A DNA stretch of 64,000 nt from STD2-102 sp964414205 (lineage in GTDB: Bacteria > Bacillota > Clostridia > Christensenellales > CAG-917): positions 1-64,000 of the forward strand of contig CAYPVP010000001.1 of NCBI GenBank assembly GCA_964414205.1, given 5' to 3'. The translations under genes were made by a program, and so were the position numbers. Position 1 is the first letter of the stretch; the number at the start of each line of letters is the position of its first letter. The notes beneath the pieces are model-generated. The model worked only from the letters and a program-made list of their open reading frames with translations, was not told the origin of the DNA and made no database searches. Of this stretch, positions 50,955 to 58,392 are shown in pieces.

Positions 50955-51122
50955 TTACTTTGTTTCTCTGTGTAAGGTGTGTTTCTTGCAAAATGGACAA
51001 AATTTGTTTTCTTCCATTCTGTCGGGATGCTTTTGCTTATTTTTACTTGTGTTATAATTACGTTGTTTGCATTCTGTGCAAGCCATAGTAATTTTAACTC
51101 TTGCCATACCTTTAGCAGCCAT
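50955..51122 (-). CDS. rpmG: 50S ribosomal protein L33, zinc form
   Basis: 55 residues with CTEC and CPFC. ATG 51122 is chosen because GGAGG lies 7 nt upstream; an internal ATG at 51107 would give the more usual 50-residue form. Sits before secE as in Bacillus. Confidence 0.95.
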   Translation of the reverse strand: MAAKGMARVKITMACTECKQRNYNTSKNKQKHPDRMEENKFCPFCKKHTLHRETK

Positions 51123-51170
51123 AGTTGCCTCCTTGTGTGTCTTTCGTTTTATTGAGATTTTTTGAAACAA

Positions 51171-51203
51171 TTATCTTGCGTGACAATTTGCCACGCAAGA
51201 TAA
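51171..51203 (-). other. Perfect 12-bp hairpin between tuf and rpmG
   Basis: TTATCTTGCGTG (51171-51182) and CACGCAAGATAA (51192-51203) with a 9-nt loop. No T run follows on the minus strand, so it is more likely a partial terminator, processing site or mRNA 3' shield than a full stop. Confidence 0.75.
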
Positions 51204-51227
51204 CGCTCTGTTTGAAAGACGAATTTA

Positions 51228-52433
51228 TTATTCAATAATCTTAGCAACAACGCCAGAACCAACAGTTCTACCACCTTCACGGATAGCAAAACGAAGTCCT
51301 TCTTCAATAGCGATTGGGTTGATAAGTTTGATTTCCATATCAATGTGGTCACCAGGCATAACCATTTCAACGCCTTCTGGCAATTTGATTGAACCTGTGA
51401 TGTCTGTTGTACGGAAATAGAATTGTGGGCGATATCCATCAAAGAATGGTGTGTGACGTCCACCTTCATCTTTTGTCAAGACATAAACTTGAGCAGTGAA
51501 GTGTGTGTGTGGGTTGATTGAACCTGGTTTAGCAAGAACTTGTCCTCTTTGGATGTCTGTTCTTTGAACACCACGGAGCAATGCACCGATATTGTCTCCA
51601 GCATATGCTGAATCCAAAAGTTTTCTGAACATTTCAATTCCTGTGACAACAGTTTCTTTTCTTTCTGCTGCGAGTCCAACAACTTCAACTTTATCGTTGA
51701 TGTTCAATTGTCCTCTTTCAACTCTACCAGTTGCAACAGTTCCACGACCTGTGATTGTGAAAATGTCTTCAATTGGCATCAAGAAAGGTTTGTCTGTATC
51801 ACGTTGTGGTGCTGGAATGTAACTGTCGATTGCTGCGAGCAATTCTTTGATGCATTCTGTTGCAGGACCGTTTGGATCGCCAGCTTGAATTGCTTCAATT
51901 GCTTTCAATGCTGATCCATGAATGATAGGTGTGTCATCGCCAGGGAATTCATATTCGCTCAAAAGTTCACGAACTTCCATTTCGACGAGTTCGAGAAGTT
52001 CTTCGTCATCGACTTGGTCACATTTGTTCAAGAAAACTACGATATATGGAACGCCAACTTGTCTTCCGAGCAAGATGTGTTCACGTGTTTGTGGCATAGG
52101 ACCATCAGAAGCAGCAACAACCAAGATTGCTCCGTCCATTTGTGCAGCACCAGTGATCATGTTTTTGACATAGTCAGCGTGTCCTGGGCAGTCGACGTGT
52201 GCATAGTGACGGTTTGCAGTTTCATATTCAACGTGTGATGTGTTAATTGTGATTCCACGTGCCTTTTCTTCTGGAGCCTTGTCGATTTCGTCATACTTCA
52301 TTTCTTTTGCCATACCGTTTGCAGCGCAGTACATTGTGATTGCAGCTGTAAGGGTTGTCTTACCGTGGTCAACGTGGCCGATTGTACCGATGTTGACGTG
52401 TGGCTTGTTTCTTTCAAACTTAGCTTTTGCCAT
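51228..52433 (-). CDS. tuf: Elongation factor Tu
   Basis: 401 residues. G1 GHVDHGKTT, switch I region EEKARGITINT, G3 DCPGHADYV, NKCD, and the domain 2/3 barrels. Delivers aminoacyl-tRNA. 83 bp after fusA. Confidence 0.99.
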   Translation of the reverse strand: MAKAKFERNKPHVNIGTIGHVDHGKTTLTAAITMYCAANGMAKEMKYDEIDKAPEEKARGITINTSHVEYETANRHYAHVDCPGHADYVKNMITGAAQMDGAILVVAASDGPMPQTREHILLGRQVGVPYIVVFLNKCDQVDDEELLELVEMEVRELLSEYEFPGDDTPIIHGSALKAIEAIQAGDPNGPATECIKELLAAIDSYIPAPQRDTDKPFLMPIEDIFTITGRGTVATGRVERGQLNINDKVEVVGLAAERKETVVTGIEMFRKLLDSAYAGDNIGALLRGVQRTDIQRGQVLAKPGSINPHTHFTAQVYVLTKDEGGRHTPFFDGYRPQFYFRTTDITGSIKLPEGVEMVMPGDHIDMEIKLINPIAIEEGLRFAIREGGRTVGSGVVAKIIE

Positions 52434-52516
52434 TTTGAGTTCCTCCTAACAAAAATATTGTTTGTTTTATTTTGTTTTATTTTTGCTTGCCCAACTTGCG
52501 TTGGGCAAAATTTTGG

Positions 52517-54604
52517 TTATTTGTTTGCTTTTCCTTTTTTAAGGATTTCTTCTTCGATGCTCTTTGGAACTACTTCATAGTGGTCAAATTGCATTGTAAA
52601 GTTTCCACGACCTTGTGTTGAAGAACGAAGTGCAGTTGCATATCCAAACATTGTAGAAAGTGGAACATCTGCATCAACAATGTTGACACCGTTGCGAATT
52701 TCCATTCCCTTTGTAGCACCACGACGTTGTGAAATTCCTGACAAAACATCTCCAAGATATTCTTCTGGAACACTGACTTCAACTTTAACAATTGGTTCAA
52801 GCAAAACTGCGCCTGCTTTTGATGCTGCTTCTTTGAAAGCCATTGAACCAGCAATTTTGAAAGCCATTTCAGATGAGTCAACTTCGTGAATAGAACCATC
52901 GACCAAAGTAACTTTGCATCCGACTGCTTCATATCCTGCGAAGATTCCACCCTTCATTGCTTCTTGAATTCCTGCGTTTGCAGCAGCAGCATATTCTTTT
53001 GGAACACAACCACCAACAGTAGCATCAACAAATTCATAGTCGCCTTTTTCAAGAGGTTCAAGTTCAATGACAACGTGTCCATATTGACCTTTACCACCAG
53101 ATTGACGAATGAATTTTCCTTCTGCTCTTGAAGGTTTTGTGATTGTTTCACGATAAGCAACTTGTGGTTGTCCAACGTTTGCTTCAACTTTGAATTCACG
53201 GAGCAAACGGTCAACAATGATGTCAAGGTGAAGTTCACCCATTCCAGCAATGATTGTTTGTCCAGTTTCTTTGTCAGTGTATGCTTTGAAAGTTGGGTCT
53301 TCTTCAGCAAGTTTTTGAAGAGCAATTCCCATTTTTTCTTGGCTTGCTTTTGATTTTGGTTCAATTGCAACTTTGATAACAGGGTCAGGGAATATCATGT
53401 TTTCAAGAATGATTTGGTTTGACTTGTCGCAAAGTGTATCACCTGTTGTGCTGTTTTTGAGCCCAACAATTGCAATGATATCACCAGCATATGCTTCATC
53501 AATTTCTTGTCTTTCTTGTGCGTGAATACGAACAATACGTCCAATTCTTTCTGACTTGTCTTTTGTGGAGTTGTAAACAGTTTCACCTGCTTTCATTGTT
53601 CCAGAATAGATTCTTGCAAATGACAACTTTCCAACAAATGGGTCAGCGACAATTTTGAACACGAGGCATGCGAATGGTTCATCATCTTTTGGATGTCTGT
53701 CTTCTTCTTTCTCTGTGTGTGGATTTTTGCCAACGATGTTTGGAACATCAAGTGGAGATGGCAAGAAATCAACAATTGCGTCAATAAGTCTTTGAACACC
53801 TTTGTTTTTGTATGAACTTCCGCAAAGCACAGGGCAAATCTTCATTTGAAGAGTTGCTTTTCTGATTGCTTTTTCGACTTGTTCTTGTGAAATAGAGTCG
53901 ATGTCTTCCATCAAAATTGCATCCATGATGTCATCATCAACATCTGCGCATGCTTCCAAAAGATTCATACGTGCTGTTTGATATTCTTCCATCATGCTTG
54001 CTGGAATATCTTTGACATCTTCGCTTCTTCCTTGGTCTGAATCAGCATAGTAGTATGCTTTTCCGTCAAGAAGGTCAATGATTCCACAGAAATCATTTTC
54101 TTTGCCGATTGGCAAAACGATTGGAATTGCGTTTGCACGAAGTCTTGAACGCATCATGTCAACTGCAAGGTCAAAGTTTGCACCATTGATGTCCATCTTG
54201 TTGACAAATGCAATACGAGGAACTCCGTATTTGTCAGCTTGTCTCCAAACTGTTTCTGATTGAGGTTCAACACCACCTTTTGCACAGAAAACAGCAACAG
54301 CACCATCCAAAACACGCAAACTTCTTTCAACTTCTACTGTGAAGTCGACGTGACCTGGTGTGTCAATGATGTTGATTTGATGATTTCTCCAAACAGTGGT
54401 TGTAGCAGCAGAAGCAATAGTGATGCCTCTTTCTTGCTCTTGAACCATAAAGTCCATGGTTGCTCCACCTTCGTGTGTTTCACCAGTCTTACGAATTTTT
54501 CCTGTATAGAACAAGATTCTTTCAGTAGTAGTGGTTTTTCCAGCATCGATGTGGGCCATGATACCAATGTTTCTGATATTTTCAAGATTGTATGTGCGTG
54601 GCAT
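52517..54604 (-). CDS. fusA: Elongation factor G
   Basis: 695 residues. G1 AHIDAGKTTTTER, DTPGHVDFT, NKMD, and domains III-V (GMGELHLDII, GRGNFTMQFDHYE). Drives translocation and, with RRF, ribosome recycling. 18 bp after rpsG. Confidence 0.99.
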   Translation of the reverse strand: MPRTYNLENIRNIGIMAHIDAGKTTTTERILFYTGKIRKTGETHEGGATMDFMVQEQERGITIASAATTTVWRNHQINIIDTPGHVDFTVEVERSLRVLDGAVAVFCAKGGVEPQSETVWRQADKYGVPRIAFVNKMDINGANFDLAVDMMRSRLRANAIPIVLPIGKENDFCGIIDLLDGKAYYYADSDQGRSEDVKDIPASMMEEYQTARMNLLEACADVDDDIMDAILMEDIDSISQEQVEKAIRKATLQMKICPVLCGSSYKNKGVQRLIDAIVDFLPSPLDVPNIVGKNPHTEKEEDRHPKDDEPFACLVFKIVADPFVGKLSFARIYSGTMKAGETVYNSTKDKSERIGRIVRIHAQERQEIDEAYAGDIIAIVGLKNSTTGDTLCDKSNQIILENMIFPDPVIKVAIEPKSKASQEKMGIALQKLAEEDPTFKAYTDKETGQTIIAGMGELHLDIIVDRLLREFKVEANVGQPQVAYRETITKPSRAEGKFIRQSGGKGQYGHVVIELEPLEKGDYEFVDATVGGCVPKEYAAAANAGIQEAMKGGIFAGYEAVGCKVTLVDGSIHEVDSSEMAFKIAGSMAFKEAASKAGAVLLEPIVKVEVSVPEEYLGDVLSGISQRRGATKGMEIRNGVNIVDADVPLSTMFGYATALRSSTQGRGNFTMQFDHYEVVPKSIEEEILKKGKANK

Positions 54605-54622
54605 AAATAACTCTCCTTTTGC

Positions 54623-55093
54623 TTACCATTTAAAGTGAGCAAATGCTTTGTTAGCTTCTGCCATACGGTGTGTTTCTTCTTTCTTCTTAACAGCTCCGCC
54701 TGCATTGCCGTAAGCATCCATAATTTCCGCTGCAAGTCTTTCGTTCATTGTTCTTTCACTTCTTTTTTGTGAAAAACTGACCATCCAGCGAATTCCGAGT
54801 GTTTGTCTACGTTCTGCACGAATTTCGAGTGGGACTTGATATGTTGAGCCACCAACTCTTCTTGCCTTAACTTCGAGAGCAGGCATAATGTTTTCCAATG
54901 CAGTTGTAAAGACTTCCATTGGATTTTGTCCCATTTTGTTTTCAATTATTTCAAATGCCTCGTAGACGATTCTTTGTGCAGTTCCCTTTTTTCCGTCAAC
55001 CATGATTTGGTTGATAAGTTTGCTGACAACTTTGCTTCCATGCATTGGATCTGGCAAAACGTCTCTTTTTGGCACGCCACTTCTTCTTGGCAT
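54623..55093 (-). CDS. rpsG: 30S ribosomal protein S7
   Basis: 156 residues. MPRRSGVPKRDVLPDP, RRVGGSTYQVPLEI, and the C-terminal KKKEETHRMAEANKAFAHF. Organises the 3' major domain of 16S rRNA. Confidence 0.98.
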   Translation of the reverse strand: MPRRSGVPKRDVLPDPMHGSKVVSKLINQIMVDGKKGTAQRIVYEAFEIIENKMGQNPMEVFTTALENIMPALEVKARRVGGSTYQVPLEIRAERRQTLGIRWMVSFSQKRSERTMNERLAAEIMDAYGNAGGAVKKKEETHRMAEANKAFAHFKW

Positions 55094-55131
55094 ATTTGTC
55101 CTCCTAAAATTTTACGGTTAATTTCATTCGA

Positions 55132-55503
55132 TTACTTAGGGCGTTTAGCACCATATTTAGAGCGAGATTGCTTGCGTTTTGCAACACCAGCAGTGTCCAA
55201 GGCTCCACGTATGATATGATAACGAACACCTGGCAAATCCTTGACTCTTCCGCCACGAATAAGAACAACACTGTGTTCTTGCAAATTGTGACCGATTCCT
55301 GGAATATAGACAGTTCCTTCTTCACCATTGACAAGACGAACTCTTGCGATTTTACGCATAGCTGAGTTTGGCTTCTTTGGAGTTGAAGTTGTGACTGACA
55401 AGCATATTCCACGTTTTTGTGGACATTGATCCATGATAGGTGTCATAGATTTTTTAACTTGTTTTTCTCTGCCCTTTCTGATGATTTGATTGATGGTTGG
55501 CAT
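55132..55503 (-). CDS. rpsL: 30S ribosomal protein S12
   Basis: 123 residues. MPTINQIIRKGREK, CPQKRG, TPKKPNSAMRK and the invariant LIRGGRVKDLPGVRYH. The Lys residues whose change gives streptomycin resistance are the normal ones. ATG 55503 behind AGGAGG. Confidence 0.98.
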   Translation of the reverse strand: MPTINQIIRKGREKQVKKSMTPIMDQCPQKRGICLSVTTSTPKKPNSAMRKIARVRLVNGEEGTVYIPGIGHNLQEHSVVLIRGGRVKDLPGVRYHIIRGALDTAGVAKRKQSRSKYGAKRPK

Positions 55504-55571
55504 ACCTATCCTCCTATGATTTTCCGAATGTCGTTCCGCAACCCCTTGGGGAATTTCCATTCATTTGTGCT

Positions 55572-55832
55572 TTAAGACTTCAAAATTCCAACAACAGCAG
55601 TTTTGACAGCAACTTCTGAAACTTTTCCAAGCCACACCATCGATTTGACTGTGTGAATTTCAAGGTTTTTTGATTGCGCCATAGCAACTATTTTTTCTTT
55701 CAAAGCCTCATCGGCGTCCTCCGACATCACCACACACCGTAGTTCATCGGAAGCTATACCCTTCAAAACTTGTCGTGTACCGACAACTTTTGGTCTAGAT
55801 ATTAGCAATTTTTCAATTTCTTCTTCACTCAT
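55572..55832 (-). CDS. L7Ae/L30e-family K-turn-binding protein
   Basis: 86 residues. Similar in size and place to YbxF/rplGB of Firmicutes, just before rpsL: GTRQVLKGIASDELRCVVMSED then the Lys-rich helix. The family binds K-turn RNA. The start ATG 55832 is preceded by AAGGCG; the promoter is 65 bp upstream. In Bacillus, rpoC directly precedes this gene; here tsaD does. Confidence 0.92.
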   Translation of the reverse strand: MSEEEIEKLLISRPKVVGTRQVLKGIASDELRCVVMSEDADEALKEKIVAMAQSKNLEIHTVKSMVWLGKVSEVAVKTAVVGILKS

Positions 55833-55896
55833 ATTTTTTCGCCTTTTTTCTGTTTTTGCAATATGAAAAAACGCTTACAAAACTACAAGCCCTATC

Positions 55897-55925
55897 ATAT
55901 TAGCAATTTAGCACAACCTTGTCAA
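55897..55925 (-). promoter_or_regulatory. Promoter of the L7Ae-rpsL-rpsG-fusA-tuf unit
   Basis: Minus strand: -35 TTGACA (55920-55925), 17-nt spacer, -10 TAATAT (55897-55902). Confidence 0.8.
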
Positions 55926-56170
55926 ACATTTTACAAATTATTTTTTTAATTTTCAATTTTTGTTTAGATTTTTTTTATTGGCACAAAAAATTGATAAATT
56001 TGTTTACTTTCATTCCTTAAACGACACATTCTACATCTTTTCATCATAAATTCATTTTGCAAAATTCGATAATTTGTTTCGTTCATTTTTTTTGAAAGTG
56101 GATTTACAACTTGCAAAACAAGGTCTTTTCTTTTTATAGATTTGATTTATCAATTTATAATTTTCAAAAC
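55926..56170. other. Gene-free gap after tsaD
   Basis: 245 bp, T-rich on the plus strand. One open frame of 40 codons on the minus strand (55964-56086) has CRMC but no ribosome binding site. No clear terminator for tsaD was found. Confidence 0.5.
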
Positions 56171-57232
56171 TTATTTTTGTTCAAGCCCAACAGTGGCTTT
56201 TGCGTCCAAATCTAATGCCGAAAATTCTTTGCCACTTCTTACAATGAAGTAGCCAGCCGATGCAATCATTGCAGCATTGTCTGTGCAAAGTTTGATTGGG
56301 GGATAGTAAACTTGAACATTTTTTTCTTCAACCAATTTGTCAATTTTGCTTCTAAGGTTTGCATTTGCCGAAACGCCACCTGCAATGGCAACTTTTGTCA
56401 TTTGAGTTTTTTCAATTGCAATTTTCACCATGTCAAGCATTTGGTCTGTTGCTGTTTCTTGAAATGAACAAGCAATGTCGGCTTTTTCAAATTTTTCATT
56501 TTTTTGTTCGGCATTGTGTACATAGTTTATAACAGCAGTTTTCAAGCCACTGTAAGAAAAATATAACTCGTCATTTTTTTTGAAAACAGGTTTTGGAAAT
56601 TTTATGTTCGCAGTGCCTGATTTTGCAAGTTTTTCAATTTCTGGGCCACCTGGATATGGAAGTCCCAAAACTCTTGCAACTTTGTCAAAGGCTTCACCTG
56701 CTGCATCATCTCTTGTCGAGCCAAGCAATTCAATTTTTTCATAGTCTTCAACTTTCAAAACAGCAGTGTGTCCACCACTTGCAAGCAAACATAGGTAAGG
56801 AGGTTTCAAGTCACTTCCCAAATAGTTTCCTGCCAAATGTCCCTTTATGTGACTGACAGCAACAAGAGGTTTTTGCCAAGCATAGGCAAGCCCTTTTGCA
56901 AAACTTACACCAACAAGCAACGCACCGAGCAAACCTGCACCATAGGTGACAGCAACAACATCAATTTCATCTTTTGTCATGTTTGCTTGGTCAAGTGCTT
57001 CCTTGACAACATTGTCAATCGCAGTGATGTGATTTCTTGAAGCAATTTCAGGGACAACACCACCAAAAAGTCTGTGAATTTCAATTTGAGTCGAAACGAT
57101 GTTTGAAAGAATTTCTCTGCCACCTCTCACAATGGAGCAAGCAGTTTCATCACAAGAACTTTCGATTGCCAAAACAACCAAATCTTCTTTATCTTTCAAA
57201 TTTTCAATGTTATTTATTATATCTTCGTACAT
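56171..57232 (-). CDS. tsaD: tRNA threonylcarbamoyladenosine transferase TsaD
   Basis: 353 residues. ASKHA-fold enzyme that, with TsaB and TsaE, transfers threonylcarbamoyl to A37 of ANN-decoding tRNAs. Metal motif HIKGH, LLASGGHT, PGGPEIEKLAKSG and AGGVSANANLR are typical. TsaB, TsaC and TsaE are not in the window. 26 bp after prfB. Confidence 0.97.
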   Translation of the reverse strand: MYEDIINNIENLKDKEDLVVLAIESSCDETACSIVRGGREILSNIVSTQIEIHRLFGGVVPEIASRNHITAIDNVVKEALDQANMTKDEIDVVAVTYGAGLLGALLVGVSFAKGLAYAWQKPLVAVSHIKGHLAGNYLGSDLKPPYLCLLASGGHTAVLKVEDYEKIELLGSTRDDAAGEAFDKVARVLGLPYPGGPEIEKLAKSGTANIKFPKPVFKKNDELYFSYSGLKTAVINYVHNAEQKNEKFEKADIACSFQETATDQMLDMVKIAIEKTQMTKVAIAGGVSANANLRSKIDKLVEEKNVQVYYPPIKLCTDNAAMIASAGYFIVRSGKEFSALDLDAKATVGLEQK

Positions 57233-57258
57233 AATCAGCCTTTGTTTTCATCATTTCG

Positions 57259-58377
57259 TCATTTTTTTGTTTCTTTGGAATGAGATTTTTTCAAATATTC
57301 ATTGATGAATGGTTCAAGTTCGCCATCCATAACTGCTTGAATGTTGCCTGTTTCATAGTTTGTTCGATGGTCTTTGACCATTGTATAAGGACAAAAAACA
57401 TAACTTCTAATTTGACTTCCCCATTCAATTCTTTTGATTTCGCCTTGAATTTCTTGGTTTTCGGACAATCTTTCTTGTTCTCGTTTTTCAGCAAGTTTGC
57501 TTCTCAACATGCACATTGCAACTTCTCTGTTTTGAATTTGGCTTCGTTCATTTTGACAAGCAACAATGATTCCAGTTGGAACGTGTGTGATGCGAATTGC
57601 ACTTTCAGTTTTGTTGACGTGTTGTCCACCAGCACCAGAAGAACGATAGGTGTCAACCTTCAAATCTTCTGAACGAATTTCAATTTCGCCATCATCAATG
57701 ATTTCAGGCATGACTTCAAGTGAAGCAAACGATGTGTGTCTTCTTGCATTTGAGTCAAATGGAGAAATTCTGACAAGTCGATGAACGCCTTTTTCTGCCT
57801 TCAAATAGCCATAGGCATTGTCGCCTTCTGCTTTGAAAGTGACCGATTTCAAACCTGCCTCATCGCCATCAAGGCTGTCAAGAACAGTCATTTTGTAATC
57901 TGCCTTTTCTAGATATCTTGAATACATTCTGAACAACATTTCTGTCCAATCTTGTGCCTCTGTTCCACCAGCACCTGCGTGCAAAGTCAAAATTGCATTG
58001 AGATTGTCATATTTGTCAGAAAGCAAAGTGCTGAGTCTGAGTTCTTCAACTTTTTCACCAAGTTCATCAACATATGCAACAAATTTTTCTTCTTCGCTCT
58101 CATCTTCTTCCAATTCCAAAATTTCCAAAGTGTCAAGCGCATCAAGAACTACTTTTTCCATTTTGTCAAATTTTGCCAACTTTGACTCCAACGTTTTGAA
58201 TTCTTTTGAAATTTTTTGTGCATTTTGAGTGTCATTCCAAAAACCGTCAGTGTTTTGAATTTCATCAAGTTCAGTCATTCGTGCTTTGATTTTTTCAGGA
58301 TTTACAGCATCCCTTGACAACACAACATCGTCACGCAAGTCTTCAAGTATATTTTTGTATTCAATGAAATCTATCAT
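57259..58377 (-). CDS. prfB: Peptide chain release factor 2
   Basis: 372 residues. The codon-recognition tripeptide SPF (in RISPFDSNARR) and the GGQ motif (SGAGGQHVNKT) mark RF2, which reads UAA and UGA. The frame is open from ATG 58377 to the end: the programmed +1 frameshift common in prfB is absent. It confirms that TGA is a stop codon here. 15 bp after secA. Confidence 0.98.
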   Translation of the reverse strand: MIDFIEYKNILEDLRDDVVLSRDAVNPEKIKARMTELDEIQNTDGFWNDTQNAQKISKEFKTLESKLAKFDKMEKVVLDALDTLEILELEEDESEEEKFVAYVDELGEKVEELRLSTLLSDKYDNLNAILTLHAGAGGTEAQDWTEMLFRMYSRYLEKADYKMTVLDSLDGDEAGLKSVTFKAEGDNAYGYLKAEKGVHRLVRISPFDSNARRHTSFASLEVMPEIIDDGEIEIRSEDLKVDTYRSSGAGGQHVNKTESAIRITHVPTGIIVACQNERSQIQNREVAMCMLRSKLAEKREQERLSENQEIQGEIKRIEWGSQIRSYVFCPYTMVKDHRTNYETGNIQAVMDGELEPFINEYLKKSHSKETKK

Positions 58378-58392
58378 CTAAACTCCCTAATA

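Noticed and set aside
55964..56086. 40-codon frame with a CxxC motif behind tsaD
   Set aside because: No ribosome binding site, A/T-driven composition and no recognisable family.
57259..58377. Programmed frameshift in prfB
   Set aside because: The frame is open from the start codon; no in-frame TGA near codon 25.
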